A stretch of DNA of 64,000 nucleotides from Neoscytalidium dimidiatum. Taxonomy: Eukaryota > Ascomycota > Dothideomycetes > Botryosphaeriales > Botryosphaeriaceae. Of this stretch, positions 1 to 11,354 are shown one piece after another. The notes under the pieces are model-generated. The model was not told the DNA's origin. It ran no database searches and saw only the letters and a list, made by a program, of their open reading frames with translations. The DNA lies in NCBI GenBank assembly GCA_037367355.1, contig CM074700.1, positions 1,302,001-1,366,000 on the forward strand, in the 5' to 3' direction. Position numbers and translations under genes: made by a program. Numbering within the stretch: the stretch's first letter is position 1; every line of letters begins with the position of its first letter.

Positions 1-1
1 C

Positions 2-166
2 GCTGAATTCAAGAAAGGGCATCTTCGGAGTACAGGATCAGCTGGAGCTGCAAAGGCATTGCACAACATCGAGTCATTCCTCGCCACCGTAAAGCTGTCA
101 TGCAAGTGCTTTGAATTGGACAGCTGGCGTGAGGCGTCTCCTAAACTCCAAGGCCACCCATCCTGA
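2..166 (+). CDS. possible 3' end of a gene cut by the window edge
   Basis: The reading frame is open from the first bases of the window and ends at a TGA at 164-166, giving 54 residues. The peptide is mixed polar and hydrophobic, contains GSAGAAKALHNIESFL and a CKC pair, and reads like the C-terminus of a protein rather than random sequence. No family is recognised. An open frame of this length can arise by chance, so this is only a candidate. The gene body would lie left of the window. Confidence 0.3.
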   Translation, partial: AEFKKGHLRSTGSAGAAKALHNIESFLATVKLSCKCFELDSWREASPKLQGHPS

Positions 167-2423
167 CATTGTCTGTGCTCTACTTAATGAATATACTTTA
201 TAGGAGCGAGTCAACTAAGTCTCCACAAAATGACCTGAATAGGCAGTCTCGGAGTTTATTTTATATATTTGTATCGAGCTTTTTTCTCCGTGATCTGGAT
301 CTGCACACTGCCGAGGCGCGGGGAAAATAAATCCGTTTCAGCGCCTCTTGCAGCTTTCAGGCCAACCATCGGAAGTACTGCTCCTTCTCGCAACACGAGT
401 TACTTGTAGGGCGATGGCGTGTGCAGGTTTCCTGCGGATAAGTTCGCATTGAGAGCTACCGCACTTGCTGTCGTATCTTCTTGAACACGCGGATTTTGCC
501 ACGTGGGGGTTCGAGCGAGCCTCCGTGACGCCACGGAGCAGACTATCGATATCTAACTGAATTGGCGTCGTAACGACAATCACACACTCAATTGCAAAAG
601 CCGCGCAAGCTAAAGGCACGGCGGTAAAGCAGTATGCAGCAGTAGCACACGGAGTCGTAGGGTATGATGGACGTTCATGCAATGGCAAGCAAAGCCGGGA
701 AAGGAAGCACAGACTCGTTTTCGTGGGATGTTGAGTAATCACCACACAAAGCGTTTTAAAACCGTCCGACGGCTGGCGTAAGCGCGTCCAATGACTACCA
801 GATGTGGGCATCAATGACACGACAAGGGCCAGCATCCTTTCAACACTGGGAAGTGAATCCTGACCGGACAGGGAATCAAATCCATTTCGGTTTTGTTTAC
901 GCTTTAGTCGAGACGGAAAGCAGGGCCGACAGCCAAGCGGAGTGCTTACTCACGTCCGATGGGCGTTATGTAGGTGGTCCATTTCAGTTGTGTTGAGCGC
1001 AGTGTGGGATGGGTGGCCGTATGTAACCCAACAAAACGGAGGCGATGACACGGTCTTTTTTCGGATTTGACTATCCCCTCACCTTGCAGGTCAGCAATGC
1101 ACGAGCAGAGTTTTCATCAACGCAATTTTTGTGGCTGATCTCGTCGGTGCAGCCGACCGCGGTGGTAATGGCGTGTTTGTTTGAGTGGATTGTCGACCGA
1201 ATATAAGCCGATGCCGCTGACTTGCTACTACACGCCCACGTGTCAGGCTACGGCCAATCCTGCTTCACGTCTCAAGTGATTGTAGCGGCGGTCTAGGATG
1301 ATCAGCTGGCGCAGTTATGAGTCGCAGCCGAGCCATGGGGGTCGATTTCGTTCTCGAGCGTCGGCTAAGGCTTGATGGGAGAATTTCCCGGGGACTGGTC
1401 GCCTTAGCTCCAGTATGGAAGCCTACGACGCAAGGCTTAGCCCGACTCCGGCGGAGAGATCCCTGAAGAGGCTGCAGACCCTGCGCTAGGGCTTTAGAAG
1501 AGATCTCGAACGCTCGGAGTTCTGGAGTGATGGTTCTGTGGAGGATCGCAGGTTCCTGCATGACGCTCGGGCCTGCAGGGAAACCGTCAGGCGGTTTGCT
1601 AAGAAGATCCTCAAATGGCATCATTGCAAAGGACCACGATGGAGACCCTTCCAGCCAATCCTCCCCGCATGGACCCTCACGCAACCCCCCGGTCCTGGGC
1701 CCCCAAACGCAGGGACCACGTCGACCAGCGCATTCACGATGATTACTGGCTGCTTACTGCCTGCACGGGCTCCAAGCGGCAGCGCTGCCGTTCCTGTATG
1801 GCGGGCGGGTGGCTGTCCCGCTTGTGGACCGTCCCGGCGGCGGCTCAGCAATCAGACAGAGCACAAAGGCAGCCTCCACCGTCATGAGTAATCCCAGGTG
1901 CGGTCCCCAAGCAGTCCCTAAGCGGCGTAGCGGGTGCTCCCGCGGCTAATCCGCATGCGGCAGGCCGCCCTCGTTAGCCAGAGTCCGCTCAGCCGCGTGT
2001 CAGCTTCCACGCGCTCGCGCCGCAGCGCATGTCCGTGAGCGGCTGGCGGCCCTACCCGCGCCGATTCCCTTTCTGGTCGTCGCCAGCAATTACTCACCCG
2101 CTCTGAATCGCCGCTTACACATCCGCCTCTCTCCCATCACTGTCACTAATCCCAATCCGGTAACGCAACCGCTCTACAAACTACACGATTACTTTCGCCA
2201 CGACAAAGCCAACCCTGCCTGCTCATCGAAGGCCCTGCATTCCTCCCCGTCGCCTTGACTAATGTATCCCCACGCGTGTCTGCTAAGCAGCTGTTGCTGT
2301 GCATCGCTGGTGAAATTGACTGCGTTTCCGGAGCCAGAGACAGCATAAAAGAGAGCCCAGGAAGACCTGCCTACTGCCATCCGAAGCACATCACAACAGA
2401 CAAGCAACCACTCGCCTGCAGTC
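167..2423. other. intergenic, no supported gene
   Basis: I see only short overlapping open frames with no recognisable protein sequence. The right part is the promoter region of the DHA2 carrier. A stretch around 1900-2060 is GC-rich. Confidence 0.6.
2345..2351 (+). promoter_or_regulatory. TATA-like element of the DHA2 carrier
   Basis: ATAAAAG lies 79 nt upstream of the chosen ATG at 2424, a sensible spacing for a fungal TATA element. This is a motif match only. Confidence 0.3.
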
Positions 2424-4119
2424 ATGACCACCACCGACCAGTCTGCACAGCTCCCTGAGCTCGAGAAGGGCGACCTCTCCTCCTCTTCCGCCTCTGTCGA
2501 GGCTGTCCTTCCGGGCCGCAAAATTCGCGGAGCGAAAGTGAGTCTGGAAAATCAACCCCACCGCCCCTACTTCAGCCTTTACTGACTCGCTATGCTAGTG
2601 GCTCCTCATCGTCTGTGCTATCCTGTTCAGCATGTTCATGTACTCGCTCGACGGCACCATCACCGCCGATCTGGTCCCGTCCATCGTCAACGAATTCGAT
2701 GCTGTCCCTCTGCTCTCATGGTTGTCTGTCGGTTTCATGGTCGGCAGTATCGTCACTGTCTTCCCTCTCGGCAAGCTGTACGGCAAGTTCGACGCCAAAT
2801 GGCTGTATGTCATCTCCGTCGTCATCTTCCTGGCCGCCTCTGCCCTTTGCGGTGGAGCTCCCAACATGAGCGCCATGATCGTGGGTCGTGTCCTGCTTGG
2901 TATGTCCGGCAACGGCATCTACTTTGGCATCCTGACCCTCCTGTCCGTCTACACAGAGGACAAGGAGCGTCCCGCCTACCTCAGTCTTGTCGGTCTCATC
3001 TGGGGCGTTGGCACCGTGCTCGGCCCTGTCGTTGGCGGTGCCTTCGACAAGGTCACCTGGCGCTGGGCCTTCTACATCAACCTGATCATCGGCGGTGTCT
3101 TTGCTCCCGTCTACTTGTTCCTGCTGCCGTCCTTCGATCCCCAGCCCAAGGCTTCCCTCAAGGACCGCGCCAAGAACTTCGACATCCTGGGCGCCTTCTT
3201 CTCCATTGGCGGCATTCTGTTCCTCGTCTTGGCCATCAACTACGGTGGTGCCGTGTACCCTTGGAACAGCGCCGAGGTCATCGTCTTCTTCGTGCTTGGT
3301 GGTGTCCTGCTGCTCGCCTTCGTCGTCCAGCAGCGCTTCGCGTGGCTGACCACGACCTCCGAGCGCATGTTCCCGGCCCATTTCCTTAAGTCCAAGGAAG
3401 CCATCCTCCTCTTCATCTGCGCCGCGGGCGCCAACGCCGCCGGCTTCATCCCTGTCTACTATATTCCTGTCTACTTCCAGTTCTCTCGTGGCGACAATGC
3501 CCTCGACGCCGCTGTGCGCCTCCTGCCTCTCATCATCGTTCTCAGCGTCGCCATCATCACCAACGGCTTCCTGATGAGCAGGCTCGGTTACTACCAGCCC
3601 TGGTACGTCGTCGGTGCTATCCTGGCCCTCGTTGGCAATGTGCTCCTCTCGCGCATAGATGAGAACACCAACACTGCCAACATCTACGGCTACGAAGTCC
3701 TTGTCGGTCTCGGCAGCGGTGTCTTCATCCAGGCGGGCTACGCCACCATCCAGACAGTTGTTGCGCCGGCTGATACCAGCTACGCCATCGCTTTCATGAT
3801 GCTGGCGCAGTTCTGCGGTATCGTCTTCGGCCTGTCCGTCTCCGCTGCTGTCTTCGTCAACAAGGCCATCATCGCCCTGACCGCGCTGCTGCCCAACGTT
3901 CCCTCCACAGAGGTCCACTCCGTCATCAGTGGCACCTCATCGGCCGTGCTTGACACCCTCTCTCCGGAACTGCGTGCGAAGGCCATCGCGGCCATCGTCG
4001 ATAGCCTTGCCCAGCTGTTCATCCCTGCCTACGCCGCCGCTGCCATCGCCATCGTGGCATCACTTTTCCTGAGGAGAGACAAGGCTTTCCACGCGGACCG
4101 CACCATCGTCCCCGTGTAA
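2424..4119 (+). CDS. MFS transporter, DHA2 (14-segment drug:H+ antiporter) type
   Basis: Predicted proton-coupled efflux carrier of the fungal DHA2 group, which exports drugs, toxins or secondary metabolites across the plasma membrane. Exons 2424-2537 and 2599-4119 give 544 aa; the 61-nt intron keeps phase 0. The cytosolic N-terminus of about 45 residues is polar (MTTTDQSAQLPELEKGD) and is followed by many hydrophobic segments. Visible signatures are a motif-A-like GKLYGKFDAKW between TM2 and TM3, a motif-B-like GRVLLGMSGNG, and the antiporter motif C as GVGTVLGPVVGG followed by WRWAFYINL, typical of this subfamily. Codon use is strongly C-ending, suggesting good expression. No biosynthetic enzyme lies beside it, so the substrate cannot be inferred. 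Family is secure; substrate unknown. Confidence 0.9.
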
Positions 4120-4622
4120 GGAGAACGACAACTGGACTGGGAAATGACACGGATTTAGTTATGACTCACATGGTAAAAGATTCCTGGCGTACTACATAGA
4201 CCTATGGGATAGGTGGAGGAAAAGGACATTCATTATGCAAAGTGTTGGGAGGCAAAGACTTTACCGATCGTCTGCACTGAAAGAACTCATGCATGGCTCG
4301 GAGTTATTTTTTTTTTTTCCTTTTTAATCGTCTTAGAGACTCCACATAGATATCTGATCCTTGAATTTACGTCCGATGCAATAGTTTTACGCAATCAGAA
4401 CTGATGCACAAGTGAATAACTGCAACAATGCACAGTACCGAAATGGCCTTGAGCAGTGCATGCGCGAAGTGAATTCACTCTATCACCAGGTCACTTTCCT
4501 ACATCACTGCATTTTATTTCTCAAGTGAGGAATGCATTAAATTCGCTCTACCCACACCAGCCGCATTCCAGCACGACCGGTAGCGCATCTCTCAACCCGC
4601 CGAACTTTTCCAAAGCACAATG
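4120..4622. other. intergenic between two convergent genes
   Basis: Shared 3' flank of the DHA2 carrier and the SET-domain gene. It holds a T tract near 4307-4320. I see no gene. Confidence 0.6.
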
Positions 4623-6178
4623 CTACGCCTCGCTCTCCACCTCTCCACGGCCTCCCCTACCGCCACCCTCGCCAACCCCCCAAGCCCAATGCCGCTCCGG
4701 CTCGACGCTCAGCACCCGCGCATCGGCGCCCTCCTCGCCCCTGCCCCCGGCCTCGACCAGGCCGGCCCGCACCGCCTTGCTCGCCCACCTCACCGCGCCC
4801 CACCGGTCCCGGACGGCGGCGCAGCGCATCGCGACGGCGACGTACGCCTCCGGCAGGCTCGCGTGCAGGCGCTCCATCTCGACGAGCTCGACCAGCGCGA
4901 GCGCCATGGCCACGCCGCCGCCCCCGTTGCCGGCGCTCCAGTCGGCGAGCCGGGCGGCCAGCGCGCGCACGTGCACCAGGCGCGCGTCGCTGGCGGCGCG
5001 GAAGGGCGCCGGCTGCGTGCACGCGCTGCAGGCGCAGGCGAAGCCCCAGTTGCGGCGGAGCTGGGCGCGGCGCTGGGCGCGCGGCAGGGTCGGGTCCAGG
5101 TAGGTGATGGTCAGCTCGGTCCGGGGCGGGATGCTGGCGGCGGAGGCGTGGACGTGGTGGGTGAGGGTGGCCGCGTCAAAGAAGTAGGCCGCGTTGGGGC
5201 GGCAGTCGTGATTGAGGCGCTGTTCAGTACCTCGTCAGCTTTTCTGTTGTTGTATTTTTCTAAAAAAAAAAAAAAAAAGAAAAGAAAATTAGAAAGTAAG
5301 AAAGGGGGGGAAGGGGTGGGATGGGAGAGGACTCTTTCCCCCCTCCCCCTTCGTTTTTTTGGAGGAAAAATATAAAGGTAGCGACAGAATGCGGTTTTAC
5401 TTACAGCTATCTCAGGGAAAATGACCCAGCAGTCCGCTCCCGCGATCTCGAGTCCAAACGAGTTGGTGTCGACGCGGTCGTCAAACGGGTCCGCGACGCC
5501 GCCCGTCGCGTGCCCGCCGTCCTGCGTGCCCAGCGCCCAAAACTTGCGCTGCGAAGCTTCGGGCAGGCCGCGCACGGCCTCGTACGACAGCGCCAGCCGA
5601 TCTGAGTCCTCGAGCGTCTCTATCCCCTCGTCGATGATGAGTATGGGAGTGCTGGCGAAGATGCGGTCGCCGGAGTAGAGCGCCTTGTTGGCTACGAGAC
5701 CGCGACCCTTGCCAGGCAACGAACGCTCTTCGTAAGGAGGGTCGGAATAATCATTAACGCCTTTGGGTGGGCGCGGCCGCGTGAAGGCTGGGAGTGACAG
5801 GATGGTGGCGGCGCGGCTGGGTGTCGTTAGGAGGGCGATGCCGCGCCCCGAGGCGAAAGTCTGGGATACGAAAGCGCAGATGGGCTCAGTAGTCGAATTA
5901 CGTGTTATGGGGTGCTTGCAGTGGGGCGTGGATGTCCAGGGAGAGTAGAAGGCATGTAGCGTGGAGCCGTTCGGGCAGGTTGTCTGACTTGCAGAGCGAT
6001 TGGAGCTGGGGCAGATGAAAGGTTGGTCTGTTGAGATAAGTCCATTGCTGAAGGATACAGAGGGACTTAATGAAGGTGGTTCGAGGTGATCCAGATGGCT
6101 TGTATGATGGTGGAGATGAGATTCATGTGCTGAGACGAGCGCCGCGAGCGCGAGGGCTGAAGCTGAAAAAATGTGCAT
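4623..6178 (-). CDS. SET-domain protein with N-terminal signal peptide
   Basis: Predicted SET-fold lysine methyltransferase-like protein, 456 aa from exons 6178-5405 and 5219-4623 (intron 185 nt, phase 0). The first 19 residues (MHIFSASALALAALVSAHE) look like a secretion signal, followed by a Cys- and Asn-X-Ser/Thr-containing region up to about residue 150. The SET core starts at GKGRGLVANKAL and has the cofactor and active-site motif NHDCRPN directly after the intron, the ELTITYLD strand, and a post-SET cluster WGFACACSAC with a C-x-C-x2-C pattern like SMYD/SET5-type enzymes. The C-terminal about 110 residues are alanine-rich and helical. The intron is unusually long for this locus and carries a 17-nt T tract (coding strand). 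An upstream in-frame ATG is possible (the frame is open to 6388), but 6178 gives the signal peptide. Substrate unknown. Confidence 0.85.
5262..5278. repeat. A17/T17 homopolymer inside the SET-gene intron
   Basis: Seventeen A on the + strand followed by GAAAAGAAAA-like sequence. In the gene's orientation this is a T-rich tract upstream of the acceptor at 5220-5222. Confidence 0.9.
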
Positions 6179-6785
6179 AGTGTCGCTGATCCTCTGTCCT
6201 CGGAGACATATGCTCACCCATGGAATCATAAAGGATGCTGTTGTGCTCTTATGATCATATAAAGAAGAGCTTTTGGTCAAAAATAACTCAGATCGACATC
6301 CCCGCATCAGCTTCGTCTCAGCCTGCCCGCTGTATAGCGCTAAGCTTTTGCTAAGCTTTTTTACCAAGTTCCACGCCCCTGCTTCCATACTTGAATTCTC
6401 TTAGTCCAGACACGTCATGGCTGAAAAGAGCAGGGTTAGTGGTGGTGAGGGGGGCAAAGGGGTAGTTTTGAGCAGTAGATGTTTCATCGCACGCCACAGC
6501 GGCGTTTGCCATCCAATCGCACTCGCCGGTTGAACGCCGTCCCGTATTCACGCACACAAAACTCAAACCCACTGACAGACTTCCGACACAGGTTGCTGCA
6601 TTATAGCTTGAAGGTATCAGAATCAGCCGAGGAGGCGACTGCAAGCTCAAAGCTGACCTAGCATCAACAGATGTCTTTAAGGCATTTCAAGGCCACGGAT
6701 CTCAAGCCAATTTTTCAGTTATCTACTACTCAAGGCCACAATAGGAGCTGCATTTGGAACAGAGTCATTGATTATTTCGGAGAAG
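6179..6785. other. intergenic, divergent promoter region
   Basis: Lies between the minus-strand SET gene and the plus-strand Mpv17-type gene, so it should hold both promoters. No clear motif seen. Confidence 0.55.
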
Positions 6786-7419
6786 ATGGCTGCCGAAACC
6801 CTTTCACAAACGGCGCAAGCCGCGGCGTTGAGCACGCTCTCAAACGTCATCGCTCAGGTCTTGGCAGCGTACAAAGCAGAGGTATGCGATGTCTACCCAT
6901 GTTTCATTACCAGCCCTCATTGGCTATTTCGCAAAATGTTACTATGCACCCAGGCCACTGACCATCAGCCAACAGAAGCCGATCTGGGTGCTGCGCTCTG
7001 GGCCGCTCGCCAGACAGGTTGCGTATAGCGTCCTCACCACACCACCCAACGTGTTCTGGCAGCAATATCTCGAGCACCGATTTCCAGGTGATGGAAGTAA
7101 TGGAGCAAAAGGCAAATTAGCCAGTCAAAGCAACACGAACCTTGTTGCAAAGTTTGTCTTAGACCAAAGCGTGGGAGCGACCTTCAATATTCTTCTCTTC
7201 ATCTGTCTGATGGGTTTAATGGAGGGCGAATCTTTGGGCGAGATCAAGCAATCCGTTGTGCGGGACTCAATCCCAATATACACAAGTGGACTCATGCTTT
7301 GGCCATTGGTTTCACTCATCAGCTTCGCTGCACTACCCGTTGAGCAACGCGTACTCTTTGGTTCAGTTGCAGGAGTCTTGTGGGGTGTGTATTTGAGCTT
7401 GATGGCTCTGAAGAACTAG
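6786..7419 (+). CDS. Mpv17/PMP22-family membrane protein
   Basis: Small integral membrane protein of the Mpv17/PMP22/Sym1 family, found in the inner mitochondrial or peroxisomal membrane of fungi. Exons 6786-6881 and 6976-7419 give 179 aa. The start context and phase-0 splice join AYKAE to KPIWVL. The family pattern is visible as TTPPNVFWQQYLEHRFP in the middle and, near the C-terminus, LWPLVSLISF, then VEQRVLFGSVAGVLWGVYLS, the diagnostic W-G-x-Y-L-S ending. Length matches the family (about 170-250 aa). The intron (94 nt) was placed by frame agreement; a reading through it shifts frame and stops at 7028. Family firm, organelle inferred. Confidence 0.85.
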
Positions 7420-9667
7420 TGTACAGTCTTGATGATCGGAGCCAGCTGGAACCAACGACTTCGAAATGAAGGGTAGGGCCTTAAAGACCCAAACGCAAGA
7501 TTCATGTTGCTGTTTCTTATCCAAATCGCAATTAATTCGTATGCATCGTTACACAGATTCGATTTCTCGATTTTTAAGAAGTCAAAGGTGAAGACACCGG
7601 ATGTTGAAACAATAATCCACATAGCAATTTTGCAAATACACGTTACTACACAAACTGCTGGACTACTACCATAACACCCTCTGCATTATTTAGCACGTCA
7701 TTGCCATACTCATGCAACCCATATCGTCTGCAATGGCTCACACTTCCAAGCAATCCCTGCTGTTTCTGGGCCCCGGAGACCTCCAGAATCGAAACATTGC
7801 TTGTGAGCATGGATTCTCGGACCTCCCAATCATCTAGAGGGGGAAAAAAAAAAAAGAGAACAAATTGTCCACAATGCGTTAGGATAAGTGATACCGCAAT
7901 TTTATGTCCATTCCAATCAGTGACCAAGTTGAGATTGAGGCATTTGTCCATCTTGGCTTTTTAAAGACCCTTTTCTTGCGAGAACCCTGCGGAGAGATCA
8001 AGAGAACTCAAGGTTGCGTCACAGCACTCCCCACCCATGAGTACGTCATGAGCACCCATCTATGTGCCGTATCACTCTTCGGGTCCACCGATCGAATATC
8101 CCCGTCACTCAAAGATAGATGAAATCAGTCCTCCACTTTCACCTCGCTCGCCTCACCACCGCAATCATGTCGAGGAGCTGCGTCTCCCCGAAGTTGACGC
8201 GGAGTAAACTATCTCCTATACCACGGCCTGAGGTAGTCGCCTCTGCTGAGATCCAATGGATAGCAGAGGTCAACCAAGATCTCCTGGCAGATGCGCTGGC
8301 ATCTGATATCCAAGATGGCAGCTTACCCGTCGACTGGAGGACATCTCCCTTGGTGGCGCGAGTTATCGTCCGCATGCATCACAGATCGACAGGGTGAATT
8401 TACCTTTTGCTGATCATTTCAGTAGCCGCGCTTGGCATTGTTATTTCGGGTCCTTTGCCGAGGATAACAGAAGGTTTACCAATAGTCTCGTCCTATTCAG
8501 TAGTGGCTAAATCGACATGTGTAGGATATCAGCCTTCGATTGTTGCACTCGTCAGGGTTAACCTTGAGGAGAAGAATCTGGAACCACGCAGTCGAGCCGG
8601 TCTTAGCCATATCGATGATCTGACGATTGCAGCAATGATGCTCCGTAGTCGGAACAGGCATTGCCGTTCCAGAGCAGAAAGCAACGTCCACTAAAAATTT
8701 ACCCAGCCTTGAAGGCAATCCCTAATGGCGGCCCAGAAGTGTATGCCTGCCGTTATGCATACTTGCACAGCCCAGAAAAGGAGTGTAACGCTGCAGAATC
8801 CGATGTTTTACAACGTTCCGGCTTCAGCGCATCCGACACGTAGTGGGGAAACAAGCCTTTTGTACAAAGTTTGAACGCTGAATGGAAATGATTCATCGAT
8901 TTTGGAGGACAGCGCTTGCGCACACCGAGCTGCGCAAAAAACCTCGCCACGAAGCTGTCGTCAGCAGAAAGTGCGATGGTCCGTTTTTATGTCTTCCTGC
9001 ACTTTGATGGAAAGTTATTTTGTAGATCTCCATGGGGGCATGCTGATCTGCAGACGCGGATGCACGGTCGCCGAATGCGAATTACGGGACACGAGCCTCG
9101 TTGATCTTACCGCTTGTGCCTTGGTGTCTAAACATGGTAGCAGGGCTTTGACGTGTTTCACCGGCGTCACGGATCTGCTGTCAATGTCAACGACTTGTAG
9201 TGGTGCTGGGGCTTTTCCAGAAGGGACCCGAATACGAAGGGAGGAACTTTCCCCTTTCCGATCGTAATACCATGGGCATGATGTTTCACAGTCATGTTTC
9301 GAAGTCTGCAGTAAGGCCACCTGCCTCTATTGGAGCGAAAGCAATTCATGTAACCGTATCTGCAGCCAGAATGGGATCGTCATCTCGCATAGGGTTCGGG
9401 TAAGGTTGAGGGACCGACAATTTACTTCCTCTCTATCAGTGTATAAAGCATCTTGCCAATACTCTTGGCCGTTCTCCTGACAACACAGCCTGACTTTCTT
9501 TCTTCTACGATATCCTCAGGGCTGATTCCTCGGCATTACGACACCTCTGCTGTACAGCCACACTTTGGAATTCTATATCGTCTTTCGCTCCCACCGCACA
9601 GTTGCTGGTTTTGTGATCTTCCTCATCGTCACTTTCTTCAAGTCTGCTCTGGATCAAAACTTTAGTC
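7420..9667. other. intergenic, possible gene remnants but no supported gene
   Basis: More than 2 kb without a gene I can model. Several minus-strand fragments between about 8500 and 9350 look vaguely protein-like but are in different frames, lack splice sites that would join them and match no family with confidence. A 10-nt A tract lies at 7847-7856. The right end is the promoter of the RTA1 gene; TATAAAG at 9442-9448 could be its TATA element. Confidence 0.45.
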
Positions 9668-10624
9668 ATGGCGGAACACAAGATGCCCATGTATATGTAC
9701 GAACCTAGCTCTATCCTGGCAGGTGCAATTGCTGCACTGTTTGGGAATATTGCACTTCTGCATCTGTGGCAAAACAAGAAGTGGAAGACCTGGTGGTTCA
9801 CCCCGTTCGCTCTTTGTGGTTTCGGTAGGTGTGTTCAACTTCCCTAAGTCTGCAGGTATTAACAGATTCCCAGGTGAGGCTCTTGGCTGGGCAGGTCGAT
9901 TCATCAACTCTCGTCAAGCTCCAGAGTATCAGGTCTTCTCCTACGCCGCGCAATTCTGTCTAATCCTGGCATCTCCAGTCCTCCTGAGCACAGCAATGTA
10001 TCTGGTTATGGCTCGGATTGTGACAGCGACCGGCGGAGAGGCGCAGTTTCCGATCAAAATGAAGTGGTTCACCAAGGCGTTTTGCGGGGGAGATGGCAGT
10101 TCTTTGGGCATGATGGGAATCGGTAGGTGTCATGCCTTCCCGCTGAAGCTTTGGGGCTTACACAACGACATGCAGGAGGTGCTATATTCGCAAGCTCGAG
10201 TGACCCGAGCAAAGGTCTCGGAAAATTTGCCGGAAATATCGTCCCCGCCGGAATTGGACACCATCTTATCTTCTCCGTGGTCTTTATCATCGTGACCGCC
10301 ATCTTCCACGCACGCATCATGCGGAACCCCACGGTACGCTCCAGCACCATGGACAAGGAATGGGTCCAGTTTCTCTGGATGTTCTACTTTTCAAATATCC
10401 TCCTCATTGCTCGAAACATCCTTAGACTCGTGATGTTCATCCAGGGACCTTTGGGAGTGCTGAATTCGAAGGAGATCTACCTCGTTCTTATCGACAGCCT
10501 TCCTATCTTCATTATTATGGCGCTTTTCAGCTTCCGCCACCCGAGGCTCATCATGAGCAGTCGTGGAAGCATGCTTCTGGACGAAGAGAACACTGGAAAT
10601 GTCTATGAGATGGGAAAGCAGTAG
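9668..10624 (+). CDS. RTA1-like seven-segment membrane protein
   Basis: Member of the fungal RTA1/RTM1/lipid-translocating exporter-like family: plasma-membrane proteins with seven predicted helices, linked in yeast to resistance to lipophilic toxins and to sphingoid-base handling. Exons 9668-9824, 9874-10122 and 10176-10624 give 284 aa; both introns (49 and 53 nt) interrupt Gly codons in phase 1. The family region is seen as GEALGWAGRFINSRQAPEY, the long hydrophobic helices around it, and IVPAGIGHHLIFSVVF in the third exon. The C-terminal tail is polar (LLDEENTGNVYEMGKQ). The ATG at 9668 is followed by other in-frame ATGs; the first was chosen because it gives the usual extracellular N-terminus. 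Exact function unknown. Confidence 0.88.
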
Positions 10625-11354
10625 GCCAAGATATTACAGTAGTTATGAATGCGGAATGAAACTGGTGTTACAGGATGGGGTTAAAGTTTGGGCTCAGGCG
10701 TTTGGAGAGTGGCGGCAGAAGGTCTCCATTTACCCGCAAGTGAAGCAGGACTTACTTGCCGTGGAACATGGCTCATCGAGGATGGACTTCACCTTCTCTG
10801 GCAATCCAGTCTTAGATTTCTGCATTGGTTTAGTCCTTACTGCTTCTTCACATACGGGCTTAGATATTTTCAATAATTGGTTGTAGCTCGTCTTTGCCCA
10901 CGTGTTTGTACCAGCGGCCCCTTCTATATTTGACCTGGTTTATTAGGGGCGTTTGATGTTGATGTTCACATATACGAAGAATCAACCATTGTAATTTGCC
11001 GTTGTAGCTGAGCGAGATACCCCCTCTGAAGCATGACCTACACCATTGCCGCCGTCGGACATCAAGAACAAGAAATAGAGGACAAGACTTTACTGGAGTG
11101 GCCCTGTTGGCGTAAGAGTATTAGCCAACTAGTCATGTCACACGTGCCAGGATTTGGGGCGAGAAAGATTGTATCGCCTGAGGCTACATTTGCTTCGACC
11201 CGGCCTGACGGGCAGCCAGGCCATCTGCTCCCCTGATCCACCCAAAGACCAGCAATAATGCATGTTGCGTTGTAGACCGGTTCATGAAATGGAAAATATC
11301 TATCTGAGATGCTGATTGAGCTCTATCACCGCCGAAGGTTCCGATGCAGGCCAA
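10625..11354. other. intergenic between convergent genes
   Basis: Shared 3' flanks of the RTA1-like and CorA-like genes. Nothing else seen. Confidence 0.55.

Noticed and set aside
2716..3918. 400-codon minus-strand frame opposite the DHA2 carrier
   Set aside because: Antisense shadow caused by C-ending codons; Asp/Glu/Val-rich and unlike any protein.
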